NCBI RefSeq assembly: GCF_004664715.2
Contig: NC_051073.1
Location: 58,879,879 to 58,943,878, forward strand
Length of the DNA stretch: 64,000 nucleotides
Reading direction: 5' to 3'
Source: Peromyscus leucopus
Lineage: Eukaryota > Chordata > Mammalia > Rodentia > Cricetidae
Both the position numbers and the translations under genes were made by a program. The notes under the pieces were generated by a model. It had not been told where the DNA came from. It saw only the letters and a list, made by a program, of their open reading frames with translations, and ran no database searches. How positions within the stretch are numbered: the stretch's first letter is position 1; each line of letters begins with the position of its first letter. Below, piece by piece: positions 46,554-58,249 of this stretch.

Positions 46554-47304
46554 CAGAAGATACTCATTAGATGCCAGAGAAAACGTCGATCCTATATGCC
46601 CAAGTATTAAATTAGAACTTCCCTGAAACCATTGCTGCCAAGATCATCCTAACAGTCAACTGTAGGACAGGAAGGGAGGGAGCCCAGTTTAATATCCAGG
46701 TGCAATCTGCTCATAAATACTAGTTCTGGTGCCCCCCAAATGGCTCGTAAAATGGCAAGAGTCTCTTTTAAGGAAGGCAGTCGATGTAATTGGAGAGTTC
46801 CTGTGAGGATGCTATACCAGCTTCTAAAGTATATTCAACATCTGCTGAAGAGACAAACTGTTGATAGGCTACAGTGAACTCTAAAGAGTAACTGGATTTC
46901 AGAGTGTCACCTATTCTGCCTCTTTGAGACCATACCTCTCTGTGTAGTAGGTTGTATAACAGTCATTGCTGCCTTCCTCAGTCATTATACATAGGAGTTT
47001 ATTTTCTTGACTAAAAGCAACTTAAAGGAAGAATGAGTTTATGTGGCCTATAGTTCCAGGCTACCATTTATCACTAGGGTGAGCCAAGGCAGGAACTCAA
47101 AGCATGTCAACATTAGAGAGAGAATAAACATATGCATCTTTTTTGTTTGCTTCCATCCTGCTTTCTTCTGTCTTATAAGTTCATGACCCCCTCTGCCTGG
47201 GGAATGGTGACACCCTCAGTGGGCTGGGTCTTCCTACATCAATTAACAATCAAGACAATCTCTACAGCCATGACCACAGACCAACCCTGTAGCAGGAATC
47301 TTAA

Positions 47305-47795
47305 AAGTTCTTATTAATAAAATCAAACCCGAGGTCAGTTATTGGGGTCCATGCTGGTAGATCAGAGAGACAGAACAAGCCACAGGTATCTCATCTTGCT
47401 GGATCCTCAGCTGGTCTTGTCTCCTCAGACTGGAGGCTTCTGTGTCCTCATCCCAAATGGGTCTCAGCTGAATTACTGCTCAAAAGCCTGAATGCTTAAC
47501 CAGCCAAAACCTTAACCAGCCAAATACCTCTAGTTTCTGGTCCTCACGCCTTATATATCTTTCAGTTTTCTACCACCACTCCCTGGGATTAAAGGCTGGC
47601 TTTCTGGGATTAAAGGCGTGTCACCATGCTTGGCTATTTCCAATGTGGCCTTGAACTCACAGAGATCCAGAGGGATTTCTATCTCTGGAATGCTAGGATT
47701 AAAGGTGTGAGTGACACCATTTTCTAGCCTTTGTATCTAGTGGCTGTCTGTTCTCTGACCCCAGATAAATTTATTAGAGTACACAATACCACCAC
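47305..47795 (-). mobile_element. LTR-like element with embedded B1-derived segments
   Basis: This is the same general design as 34545-34985. On the minus strand it begins 'actctaataaatttatctggggtcagagaacagac', contains B1-like 'cacacctttaatcc'-type pieces (three 'gggattaaaggc' words on plus), then 'gaaagatatataaggcgtgagg' (TATA-like), and ends near 'tttattaataagaac'. I cannot assign the family. Confidence 0.5.
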
Positions 47796-48535
47796 ACAAC
47801 CCACTCTGGGCAATTTTTAAAAAGAGGAAACCAAGTTAAATAGTCCTGGCATTCGAAGTCACTCTTTCTCTTGGAGTAATCAACAGGTTCCATAAGCAGC
47901 AGCCAGGAGGTTGTGGACAGCTGACAAGATATTCTAATAGGCTTGAGGGGCTTGGGGAAGCAGATCTGGGACCAGGAATCAACTAGTAGAAGGAGGCCTG
48001 GTAAACCATCCGGGGGCAGCAGAAAATCAACTCTCTCCCTCTCTCTCCATATATATGTATGTATGTATGTGTGTATATACACAGACACATATATACATGA
48101 ATGAGGCTGGGCAGTGAAGCTGTGACAAAAGCCACCTGTCATTTAAGGCCCCAACACACATCAGTGCCCTGACAGCTCTGGATGCCAGAGAGAGGAGCTA
48201 GACAGTAGACACTGCCATGCAAAATCATGGAGAGATGACAGAACGAAATTCATTGAAAGTGGAGAAGATGCAGATGACTGCAATACTTTCATGACTCCCA
48301 ACAATCTAAAAGCAATTGAATAATCATTTAAGCAAATATCTTCCAAGACCTATAGCATTAAGTTAAAGCGTCCCTGTTCACTACTCTGGATAGCCTAACA
48401 CCCTCTAATAAAAAAGTAAAATGAATAAGTAGAACTAAAAGGGGACCCGTGGTTAACGACCGGCTAACCTGGAGACAGTTAGCAAACTGCCACATGAGAA
48501 TGCAGGGACCGAAAGGCCATGGAGTCTTTGCTGAG

Positions 48536-48780
48536 CTTGGTGGTGCAAGTCTGTGGTCCCAACTATCCAGGAGACTGAGGTAGGAGCATCCCAACCTCAA
48601 GGCCTTCCTGGGCTACAGCATGAATTCAAGGCCAGCCTGGGCAACTTGGGTGCTCTCTCAAAGAGTTGGGGGAGGGCAGGAGGACAAACAGGAATGGCAA
48701 TGGGAATATAATTCAGCATTGGAGTGCCTACCCACTATGACTGATGCCCCAAAGTTCAACCCCAGCACTGGAAAAAAAAG
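48536..48780 (+). repeat. B4 SINE (B1 plus ID halves)
   Basis: 'tgagcttggtggtgcaagtctgtggtcccaac...ggccagcctgggcaac' is followed by 'gggaatataattcagcattggagtgcctaccc...cccagcactggaaaaaaaa'. This is a B1 half followed by an ID-like half. Confidence 0.78.
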
Positions 48781-48956
48781 TGTTTATTTACCACCTGTCC
48801 CCAAAGCTAATAAATACTTCTCATGCTTAAGTGTTAAGTGGTCAGATGTTTATATTAACTTCCCCAAACAGAGCCCTCACTCTAAAAGTCCTTTATAAAA
48901 TCAATGGCAACTGTGTTGAAAACTAAATGTCAAAACTCAGAGAAATTTCTACATAC

Positions 48957-49081
48957 ATGTGCTTTGTGATAAGGATTGTTGTCTTTGATTCCTGGCAAAT
49001 ATCTACGTCTTCCCAAAATGGTCTGAACAAAGCCATCTCTTCTACAGTTCTTCACTGTGTCCCTCATGAAATGATTAATCC
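48957..49081 (-). CDS. POLQ: POLQ coding exon
   Basis: The acceptor is TTTCTTTGTAG|GG and the donor GCACAT|GTATGT. It reads (G)INHFMRDTVKNCRRDGFVQT, then ILGRRRYLPGIKDNNPYHKAH. 'G(F/Y)V.T..GRRR.LP.I' is the classical family-A segment after the O-helix, in the fingers/palm, contacting template and primer. The exon is 125 bases, taking two bases of the split Gly codon and ending in phase 0 before AERQA of the next exon. Confidence 0.97.
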
Positions 49082-50687
49082 CTACAAAGAAAATACAGAA
49101 ACAATTACAACCAAAGTCCACCCTCTGTGTCGTTCGCTGTTTCAATATGACAAAATCCCGCCCTGCCTCCTGGCTTTCCTTCATTCTGTTCCGACTGCTC
49201 AGAGCCCTCGCTCTTATCTGTCACAGTGTCATCGCTGGAACATCTGTGTCCATCTGCGTTCTAACCCCTGAAGGGCCTTATTTGCAGGTGTCCTGAAAGT
49301 GGGGTTCCCTCGCTCCTTCCTTCTCTCTTACTCCTGCTTCTTAAATTTTAACGCCAAGTTTGGGGGTTCACAGTCATCTAGAACACCCCAAACCCACACA
49401 CAGGCTTGCAGAAAGCAGGCGGCATCTGAATCACCTCCCTGGGTCACCTCTGAAGGCATGCTCTGAGTCTAATATAGCAATGTCATCGCTTTTACTCCTT
49501 TTGAACAAAGACCTCGATCTTTGCAAGCATTAAAGCAATTTTTACTCAGATTTGAGGGGGAAAATAAAAATCCAGAAACACAAGTGTGGTTAAAAAGAGA
49601 GAGAGAGAGAGATCCCTAGAGTAAGTATCTCAATCCAACAATAGGTCCTGCTGAGCATGAACTGCCTGCTGTGACCAGATCCCCTGAGGGGTCCTTTGCT
49701 CTGCCTTGTGGGCTCATCAGAGGGTCAATACTACTTCCAGATGCCTCCACATCAAGGACAGGGATGATCCACAGACTAGAGTTGATACTTCACTCGGAAG
49801 ATCTGAGAAGGTAAGAAATAAACACAGTCTACGTCCTAATGGCTGCTCTCTCCCAAGTATGTTGAAAGGAACTTAAGCTCTGTGAGATGAATTAAGTCTC
49901 CCATTCAGTGCTATTTCTACAAGGCCCATGACTGCTTCAAATATGATGAGTTATCTGCAAAGCATGGTAATTATGACTTTACAATAGCTATCTTCAGGAC
50001 ACACTGGGTATCTGAAAAGTGAGGCTACGAGAGGTTCAGGTCAGGGCCAAGGTTAGAACTGTCCCTTTCATCCCGGCCTCTGCCTTTCTCCCCACAGTGC
50101 TTTTGATACATGGCCAGTGGCTTTCTGAGTAGTATGACTTCAGTCTTGCAGAGAGAAAAACAAAGCAATACAAAGCTCTCATCAGCACAGGCTTTTGTCA
50201 GGAACCACCAACAGGTCTCTTTTCTTCTCTTTTCTCCTCTTTTCTCTCTCTCTCTCCTCTCCTCTCCTTTCTTCTTCTCTCATACATTACATCCCGACCA
50301 CAGTTGCCCCTCCCTCCTCTCCTCTCAATCCCTCTCCCTCACCTCCCGATCTTCTGTGTCTGAGCTGAAGTACAGAATATGACTACATACATTTGAGTCC
50401 ACAGAAGTATGTATATGAAAGCAGTGACTTTAATTGTGTGTAAATTATAGTTGAATAAGCTTTTAAAGAAGAGGTAATTTAAGGAACCCAAACTGCTCTA
50501 TAACAGTCCCTCAGCATTTCTAACACAGTTAATAATTGTAATGAATAATGACAATAAGCTGCATGTTACTTGCCCTCAATAATTCCTGATAAAAATTTCT
50601 GATTAACAGAGATTTTAATACATTTCTGTAATATTAAGTTAATTAAGGTAGTGGACAGCCACAAGATCCTTAGGTTAGACTTCTTAC
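49082..50687 (-). other. POLQ: POLQ intron (1.6 kb)
   Basis: Mostly unique sequence, with an (AG)n run at 49599-49612 and a TCTTTTC/CTCTC pyrimidine tract at 50210-50345 that may be an antisense L1 3' end. No exon recognised. Confidence 0.7.
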
Positions 50688-50799
50688 CTGTATATCTGGA
50701 CTTGAAAGAGTCAATGTAGCAAGCAGCATCATTTTCTGTAATGCCCATCTGCTCTCCTAAGGATTTCGCTCCCATCCCGTATATGATTCCATAGCAAAT
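50688..50799 (-). CDS. POLQ: POLQ coding exon with second half of motif B (O-helix)
   Basis: The acceptor is CCCTTTCAG|ATT and the donor ACAG|GTAAGA. It reads ICYGIIYGMGAKSLGEQMGI, TENDAACYIDSFKSRYT(G). Together with the preceding exon's RQQAKQ it forms the family-A O-helix motif (R....K...YG), which binds the incoming nucleotide. The intron splits motif B between Gln and Ile. The exon is 112 bases, starting in phase 0 and ending one base into Gly. Confidence 0.97.
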
Positions 50800-51599
50800 C
50801 TGAAAGGGAGGTGTCACACTCAGTGAGTATAAAGTGTAAGTACACAAGAGTGTTCACTAGGATTGACACCCTGGTAAACGTTTTTACTTCATAGTGAACC
50901 AAAGACATGATTAGATCAGCTTTGGTGGGTTGGATCCGCAGAAGCTGGTAGTCAGCAAACATCTGTTCTGCCTCTAAGCATTACTTTGTATGTGTGGGTG
51001 AAGACACTAGCGAATTTGAATGCGGGAAGGAAGCAGTCAAAATAGGAAGTCTGCTTTCTGTTTGTTCTTTATCCATCAGCCATTAGAGCAGGCTCATTCC
51101 TCAGAGGATCTCAGGGGTGTCTGCAAAGGAAGTGCCTAGAAGTCTTTGAAGAAAGTTTGGCAAATGCACCTCTCCTTGCCCATCGATAAGAACAAACAGT
51201 TTGAGAATAGGAGAGACTTCACTGCAAAGAAATATCTACAACTCACAGCTGCCTAAAGTTTCACATTCTACAAATGCAAAATCCATCTGGGGTAACTATA
51301 AACCTAAGTAGCTTTTGGATGTGGTGGAGGGAAATGAACTACCTAGGTTAGTAAGTCCTGCCTGAAGTCATGCATGATCATGCCATAGCCACCTGACCTC
51401 TTTGTAGCCAAACATTTTCATCTAGAAATAAAAACAGTGTTTGGATCATGACTTGGGGGTGTTTAGAAAATTGACACAAAGCAAGCTCCATATGAATGGC
51501 AAATAAAATATTAAAAGATAACTTGCATTAAATGCTTACCAGAATTCTAAAAGCTTTTAATGTGACACACTAAAGGGACCCTATCCTCCTTTCTTAAAT

Positions 51600-51770
51600 A
51601 TTTTGTGGGGTTTTTGGCTTTGTTTGGGGATAGAATCTCACTATGTAGTTCTGGCTGGCCTGACTTACTCTGCAGACCAGACTGACCTTGAACTCAAAGG
51701 ACAACATCACCACCACCATGCCTGCCTCTGCCCTGGGCTGTGAAAGTATGTGTAACCACACCTGGCCAAG
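51600..51770 (-). repeat. B1 SINE, antisense, old
   Basis: 'ggatagaatctcactatgtagttctggctggcctga...ccagactgaccttgaactcaaagg' is a reversed and diverged B1. Confidence 0.7.
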
Positions 51771-52517
51771 AGCTTTTTACTCGAAACCTCCATTTGTTCT
51801 TCCTTTGGCCTCCAACACTATTTTGTGTGATTCCTAACGTACTCTGCTTGTCTGCTTCAGTTTGTATTACTTAGTGCAGTCTGAGATCTCAGCAAGACTC
51901 AGCAAGGGATTGGATCACTGTTCTAGCATGTTCACTGTTGAATGAGGCAAGCACTGATGAATACAGTCACCATCCTGAATGATTGTGGATTCGGAAGTCC
52001 AACATTCTGACATTCCATACTTCTCCAGACTCAACCACTTAACACTGAGTGTAAACAAATCTCAAACTCTGTGTCTGTTCCCTGCTCCATACATAGATAT
52101 AACTAATGCCCATCTCAAGAGCTGACTATGGGGCTTAACTACAGGAACATTTCACCTATTTTAGTAAGTAAAGCTTTGATCCTTGCTAACTGCAGATTCA
52201 GGAGAGGAAGAGCAGCGCGAGATTTTTAAACAGTAGGGAACAGGGATTGGTGCTAAACTGCACTGGTGAGAGGAAGCAGTTCACATCAGCATGCCAGCTA
52301 CATCCAGGAAGAAAGTGAACCTACTACAGCAGGTCACTGGAAAATGGCAACTGGTTGCCCACAGGGTGTGTGGTTAAGAAGGGCTGGTGTTAATCTAGCC
52401 AGGAAATGTGAATGTGGCCTCTGGCTCCTCTGTGCCTGACAGTGACCCTGCAAAGTGCAAGAACAGCTGCTGAACAGCTCAAGGCTCTCTTACTTATTAC
52501 AATCCAATTCTATTTTC

Positions 52518-52716
52518 TTTCTTTTTTTTTTTTTTTAAAGATTTATTTATTTATTACGTATACAGTGTTCTGTCTGCACACACCCCTGCAGGCCAGAAGA
52601 GGGCACCAGATCTCACTACAGATGGTTGTGAGCCACCATGTGGTTGCTGGGAATTGAACTCAGGACCTTTGGAAGAACAAGCAGTGCTCTTAACCTCTGA
52701 GCCATCTCTCCAGCCC
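52518..52716 (-). repeat. B2 SINE, antisense, with perfect 14-bp target duplication
   Basis: 'aaagatttatttatttattacgtatacagtgttctg...gatggttgtgagccaccatgtggttgctgggaattgaac...cttaacctctgagccatctctccagcc' is a clean reversed B2. CCAATTCTATTTTC flanks it at 52504-52517 and 52717-52730, so it is recent. Confidence 0.95.
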
Positions 52717-53183
52717 CCAATTCTATTTTCAAAAGCATTAAACTACCTTTGCTATAATGCACTTTGGCTAGATGCTATAAGAAGATAGAAAAACGAGAAT
52801 ATGGACCTTCCTGTCAAGATATTTGCTGAGTAGAGATTTAAACACATATTCTTCCTCGTGTACAGTGACTGCCTCTACCATCCCTCTCACTTGCAGGTAA
52901 ACACCCACTGTACCAGACACCATGACTAGCCACACTCTAGACTTGAACACACAGGGCTTTCTTGACACTACGTGGCCCACAGGCCTAGGTGGATCTGGTT
53001 TGTTCTACTCCGTCAGGAGGCAAAACCTACAATGAATAAATACCACAGACAGACTAGCCTCCAATGACTGTGACTTGAAAGATCCAGACAGAAGTCATTC
53101 CTCAAATGAAATTCATGGATAACTTAAGATGTTGTGATCACTGAGTTGTTTTCATTCTGATAAAGCGTGTCCACTAAGTTCAC

Positions 53184-53368
53184 CTGCTTCGCCTGTTGCC
53201 TCAGCTCCTCCCCAACAGAGTCAGGCTCGATCATCTTCCACTCTGCCGCAATGCTCCTGAAAACATCGGCTCCAGTGTTCAAGACTTGAATGAGGCGACA
53301 GTCACGTGATAGGTGGGCCAGGATCCTCAGTTCAAGCTGAGAGTAATCGGCAGCCAAAATTAAACCAC
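53184..53368 (-). CDS. POLQ: POLQ coding exon with polymerase motif A
   Basis: The acceptor is TGCTTTTCAG|GT and the donor AAGCAG|GTGAAC. It reads (G)GLILAADYSQLELRILAHLS, RDCRLIQVLNTGADVFRSIA, AEWKMIEPDSVGEELRQQAKQ. DYSQLELR is family-A motif A; its Asp corresponds to D2330 of human polymerase theta, a catalytic metal ligand. The end, RQQAKQ, supplies the Arg and Lys of motif B. The exon is 185 bases, starting with two bases of a Gly codon and ending in phase 0. All catalytic residues visible are intact. Confidence 0.97.
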
Positions 53369-54018
53369 CTGAAAAGCACATCTACTTTAAACAGCTGGCA
53401 CAGCTCCACAGACCCCTCAGTAAGATGACAGAAACAGTTTAATAAGGTCATGTGTTCAAAAGTTAAAGCCTTACTTCAAATAAGATACAGTTCATTTCTG
53501 TGCATTATCATGTTTTTAAGTTTTCATTTGCATGCAGAATCTATCAAGCTGGTATCTGTCTCTTGACAGTAGGGTACCTTCCTCAGTGTTCCCACAGTAC
53601 CCAGCACACAGTCCACAACAGTTCTCTCATGCTTCTCCTGCTCCTTAGGGATAGGAGACTTACAGTTCCCTCTGTTCTACAGGAAAACCCTATATACAAT
53701 AGGTTTACAGAAAACATTTCATAGACTATACCCTTAAGAAATGGCTGCTGAATAAATAATCAATGGACAAATTGGTATTCAGTAAGTGTATGTTAAGTGT
53801 GCTTTGGTTCAACAATAACAAAGATAGATATTCAATAAAAAAATCAAGTTACTAAGGGAGTAAGACTAGTTTCTTATGGATTACAAATAACTTGATAAGA
53901 AGTGCAAGACAAAAAACAAAATATGATCAAAGTTCAAAAACATACTCTAACTGCTAGCACAAAGGACAAGTAGCTATAAATCAATAACTGACTTTATATT
54001 ATAAAAAGCATAGCTATA

Positions 54019-54167
54019 GCCGGGCAGTGGTGGCGCACGCCTTTAATCCCAGCACTCGGGAGGCAGAGCCAGGCGGATCTCTGTGAGTTCGAGGCCAGCC
54101 TGGGCTACCAAGTGAGTCCCAGGAAAGGCGCAAAGCTACACAGAGAAACCCTGTCTCGAAAAATAAA
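54019..54167 (+). repeat. B1 SINE with perfect 16-bp target duplication (cricetid-type tail)
   Basis: 'gccgggcagtggtggcgcacgcctttaatcccagcactcgggaggcagagccaggcggatctctgtgagttcgaggccagcctgggctacc' is followed by the 'aggaaaggcgcaaagctac' tail. AAAAAGCATAGCTATA is repeated exactly at 54003-54018 and 54168-54183. It is young, and a useful lineage clue. Confidence 0.96.
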
Positions 54168-54586
54168 AAAAAGCATAGCTATAAAACAATAACAGACTTT
54201 ATATTATAAAAAAATATAGCTATAAACCAATAACAGACTTTATAAGTAAGTTCACTAAAATAATAAAGACAGAAGAATCTCAAATATAATAAGAATGCTG
54301 AATTTCACTCATAATAAGAGGAATAGAAATTAAACCTATAGCAAGAAATAAATTTTCCTCACTTAAAATGGTAGCATCCAGAAGTTTGTACAACACATTC
54401 AGGCAAGTGTGCAAGAGACACTAGGATGCTCTTCCTGGGAAGCTAAAGGGCAGCCTTCTGCCCACAAGGCAGAATCAGAGACTCAAAATTAAGCTGTTTG
54501 TAGTCTGTGATTCAGCAAACAAACTCATAGGTCATGGTGCAAACTGAGCACACACGGGTTAAACTGGTCATAGCTCCATCTCTTGT

Positions 54587-54690
54587 TTTGTTTTGAGACA
54601 AGGACTCACTATGTAACTATGGTTGGCCTAGAACTCACAGATCTGTCTGCCTCTGTTGGGACTAAAGGTGTGGCTACCACATCCATCTAC
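54587..54690 (-). repeat. B1 SINE fragment, antisense
   Basis: 'gttttgagacaaggactcactatgtaactatggttggcctagaactcacagatctgtctgcctctg' is a reversed B1, partial and diverged. Confidence 0.75.
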
Positions 54691-55209
54691 TCCCATTTCT
54701 TTACTGATAAGCACAGTCTTTAATATAAAAATGTTAGCTGAAAAGTCCAAACATAGAAGTATATACAGAATGATAATTTTTAGATAAAAGTCAAAAGATT
54801 ACAGAGCCAAAGGTATGCATATTTGCAGAAGGAATATTAGCAAATACATACTAGTTCTTTTGTGAAATAACTGTTTTAGAAGTTAAAGAGCAGGCGATGA
54901 AGAACTGTCACTGAGAAGGGAGGTAAAGAGGTAAGCAGCTGTGAAGCTTCTGAATGCTAGCATTTCCAGAAAACCCTGCAGGATGGGGTGTTCCCTCTGA
55001 TCTCAGGAGACTGATACTAGAGCTGGGCCTGTCCGACAGCTAGACTGGTAAGAACTTAGGAAGGACATGCATAGAATGAGCACAGGAAGCCATTTACAGC
55101 TAATGTAGGTTACAAACATGTCTATCCTTCTTAAAAAAAAAAAATAAATCTGTTGTGTCCATGGAGATGCAAGTAATTTTTTAAAAGGTGTTTTTAGTAC
55201 TGAATTTGT

Positions 55210-55765
55210 GAAGGCAATATGAAGGCCAAGACTTGACTTTACAAACTCCATCTTAGGGAAAGGCCACCATCTTAGGCCATCTGGTGACCAGGGGCTGAGC
55301 TCAGTTCCAGAAGAACCTCAGGAATGTGCCGTGACAATGAAATCTGAACAGATACCCTAGAAGCAGCCAATTAAGAAACAGGGCAGTAAAATTGAACAAG
55401 ATCCAGATGCTCCTGCAGACATCCTGTTGGCAGTTTACAGCCCTTGCTGATAAACAGACATCCTGTCAGCAGGTTGTGGTTTTGCACCCAAAGTTTAACC
55501 AATAGTTTCAAAAAAATCACCTTGCCCCCATATCCCTTTATCCAATCCCAAAATGCCAAGGCATGTAACTCCTGGCTTGTGGTTTTTTCCTTTAAAAACT
55601 CTCCCATCCAAGCCCACCACCACATTTCCCTCCATCCACTGCATTGGAGCATAGGGTGGCGGTCCAGGTTCAAACATGACAATAAAAAGACCCTTGTGTG
55701 CTTGAATCGGAAACCAGCTCCTTGGTGGTCTCTGGGAGGTTTCACGACATGGGTACAATTCAGTT
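55210..55765 (+). mobile_element. ERV1-like solo LTR (boundaries approximate)
   Basis: It has a CAAT/TATA-like region ('tccaatcccaaaatgcc', 'tttaaaaactctcccatcc'), then 'aataaaaagacccttgtgtgcttg' as poly(A)/R, and a U5 'ggtggtctctgggaggtttcacgac'. These are the order and wording of gammaretroviral-class LTRs. I could not find a convincing target duplication. It lies antisense to POLQ. Confidence 0.65.
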
Positions 55766-56784
55766 GCCAGAAGTTAAAAAAAAAAAATGTTTGAAACAAT
55801 TTCAGCATGTGGGTCTGCTTTAAGTGTATATTTTATGAACTCTAAACAAATATCAAGCACTCAGAGACTTCTGCTTGGATTCCTCTGGAGACAAGTGTCT
55901 CTATGTGACCAGAGAGACCTGGGGAGCCTCCTCATGGGAGCCTCCCAGACCAATGTGCTCACCATACTCTCCTGCCACACCACACACTTACTTTTAGCAA
56001 AGGCCTTCTGTGCTCTGCAGGATGTAGTGAGAACTTTCATATACTGTAACTTGGGAAATTTACAATGTGGCTACTAGGAAACTTCAGATTCTGAGCAAGC
56101 TCCACACTACATTCCTATTGTGCAGCACATCTTTGAAATCCAGCATGCTCTTTCCTCTGCGCCTAAAGGAGACAGTGAGGCCTGTGGAACTCTCACTCTT
56201 CCCTGGGTTAGACTGAACTTCTCATGCTGATTGTTGTCAGGAAAGTTAGCTCACCAGACTGTGAGCTCATCATGGAAGGGAAGTTCTAATAGAACTTAAT
56301 CTCACTTACCAGGACTACCCACTGGCAAAAGATAAAGAGAAAATTGGCACAGCAATCATGGGGCAATTAAGAGTTAGGTTACAACCTCCAGGTGTTTTTG
56401 ATGACAAACAGATATGACTTAGGGCTGCAGCTGTCCTGGCAGCTACTCACACAACAGGAAGCAAGCAGACATGAATAGCATCGAGAAATACAGGGACAAA
56501 CAAGTGCTAAACAGGGACCCAAAACTCTGCTCTTCCTGGTCCATGGAGGAAAGCAGAGAAAGAGAATTCTCTAACCACAGAACCCCATAGAGAAGCAAAG
56601 GCAAAGAGGCAGACAGATTCAATGACATTCTGCAGAAGTTTCCAAACAGTATCAGCACACAGCAGCTGCTGAGGTATGCCAGCATCTAGTGCAAGAAAGA
56701 TGGAGGGCATAATGCACACTTCTGAATCCTACTCCTAATTCAGGACTTCTTAGTGCCTTTTAAAACACAAGGAGCTCACCTCAC

Positions 56785-56906
56785 CTGGGAAAGGCACAAA
56801 GGCATGGCGCATGCTCACTGAAAATGGCAGTCCTCTATCTGAGGCCTTCTCTTCCATCAGTGTCCCAGCCCCAGGGTGCAGGCCATACAACTTCTTATTC
56901 TGTCCT
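56785..56906 (-). CDS. POLQ: POLQ coding exon (theta insert 2)
   Basis: The acceptor is TTTGTACTGCAG|A and the donor CCCAG|GTGAGG. It reads (R)GQNKKLYGLHPGAGTLMEEK, ASDRGLPFSVSMRHAFVPFP(G). The first two thirds belong to theta insert 2, a flexible loop unique to polymerase theta. 'MRHAFVPFPG' leads into the palm strand of motif A in the next exon. The exon is 122 bases and takes one base to finish an Arg codon (AG|A). A second AG two bases inside the exon would shift the frame, so I reject it as the main site. Confidence 0.95.
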
Positions 56907-57461
56907 CTGCAGTACAAATAAAATCATCAGCTAGAACATGACGAATCTCAGATACATAGAAGGTCTGATTTCCAATAAAAATAGTATTTCCATCTAAGAA
57001 ACCTAAAATGACCTAACCTGAAACCGACTTAAAAGTTGAAGATATTAGACCTCTCTTAGCAAACGTTCAGTAAAACATGAAGGCCCTTCTGTAATTACCT
57101 TCCACAAACTGCTTCTCAGATAATCCACCCCAACCCCCATTTAACTCCACAAATCTCTAACCAGACCTAAGGTAAACTATCTAGCTGCTCCCTCTTATCA
57201 AGTGTATACGGGGGCAGGGGTGTTGCTGGCATGGCTAGCCTCTGACTTCCATATCTGTCTTAAGGAGTAGCTTGCAGCAGATCTACCACATTTTGCCATT
57301 GACCAGCCTCATCACAGAATTTGAAAAGGATAATGTCTAGAGCCAAATGGTATGTCTAGACTATAAACGTATATGTGCTGCATTGTTTTAGACAACAGGG
57401 TCTTTTCGAGCCATTGCGCTCACTCACGAAAGGATAGTATCAGTACAGAAATAAAGTCTAC

Positions 57462-57588
57462 CTGGCCACTGGAAGCAGGCTTTTGCCTGGAGCTTGAGAA
57501 GGTGGGCTTTCCCTTACTAGGGTTGGCATTTTAATCTCAAAATCTCTTGGCACATTCTGGATATTAGGTTCTGTGAAGGTTATCCGTC
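57462..57588 (-). CDS. POLQ: POLQ coding exon
   Basis: The acceptor is TCTTGATTTTAG|GA and the donor GGCCAG|GTAGAC. It reads (G)RITFTEPNIQNVPRDFEIK, MPTLVRESPPSQAPGKSLLPVA(R). 'GR(I/L)....PN.QN.P' is the conserved family-A signature ahead of motif A, contacting primer-template. The tail, from MPTLVRESPPS, begins theta insert 2. The exon is 127 bases, starting with two bases of Gly and ending two bases into Arg. Confidence 0.96.
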
Positions 57589-57684
57589 CTAAAATCAAGA
57601 AGAAAAAGGTTAGAAAAATAAACCTAACAATCAACCAATTGACAGTTTTTGTAGCTCAGAATGATCTTTCTTAAATTCAGCTGG

Positions 57685-57850
57685 GGGCTGGCAGGATGGT
57701 TCGGTGGGCAAGAGCACTTGCTTCCCAGCCTGACAACCCAAGGTAAACTCAGGAACCCACACAGTAGGAGACAACTGACTCCCACAAATGTGACATGAAA
57801 CACATGCATGCATAATGCACGCACACACTAAATAAATGTAATAAAAAGAT
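57685..57850 (+). repeat. B2/B3-type SINE
   Basis: 'gggggctggcaggatggttcggtgggcaagagcacttgc' and 'ctcaggaacccacacagtaggag' form a B3-like order, with an 'aataaatgtaataaaaag' tail. Confidence 0.75.
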
Positions 57851-58249
57851 TTTTTAAATGCGCTTGATAATGCTAAAGTGGCTTATATTTAGAATTTTAA
57901 CATATTCATCTGATTAACAGCGGTAAAATGAACACAAGGTCATTCTGAATGGACTCAGCTACAATATCATGTTCTTCACTGAGCTAGTTCTCTAGAAACG
58001 ATGAGGTGACAGGAGGCACCCTGGGACCACAGAAGGAAGGCCAAGGCAGCATGACACAGGGAGCAGACACAAACCTCAGGGGACACGGCTGCCTGGCAGC
58101 TGGGATGGGGGCACAAGACAGAACACCTGGAACAGAGCAGCTGGACACTGACAAGGACAGCTGGGACCAAGAGGGAGATCTCCTCCAGTGAGGGGCCGCC
58201 ACAGAGCGCCAGTTCACCTCACCTCAACACTGTTAGTCAAGAGTCAACA

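Larger units (their letters stand above)
46001..48956 (-). other. POLQ: POLQ intron (3.0 kb)
   Basis: It contains a poly-G tract, an LTR-like element and a B4 (listed separately), and a short TATG/TGTA run at 48051-48080. I see nothing else recognisable. Confidence 0.75.
50800..53183 (-). other. POLQ: POLQ intron (2.4 kb)
   Basis: It contains an old antisense B1 (51600-51770) and a young antisense B2 (52518-52716), listed separately. The rest is unique sequence with nothing recognised. Confidence 0.75.
53369..56784 (-). other. POLQ: POLQ intron (3.4 kb)
   Basis: It contains B1 copies at 54019-54167 and 54587-54690 and an ERV1-like LTR at 55.21-55.77 kb (listed separately). The stretches 53380-54000 and 55770-56780 have nothing recognised. 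Confidence 0.75.

Noticed and set aside
55371..55808. Overlapping frames of 145, 116 and 87 codons
   Set aside because: They lie inside an LTR-like element on both strands, with no recognisable protein and no shared splice logic with POLQ.
56903..56908. Second AG two bases inside the POLQ insert-2 exon as an alternative acceptor
   Set aside because: Its use would shift the frame; the first AG keeps the expected R-GQNKKLYG reading.
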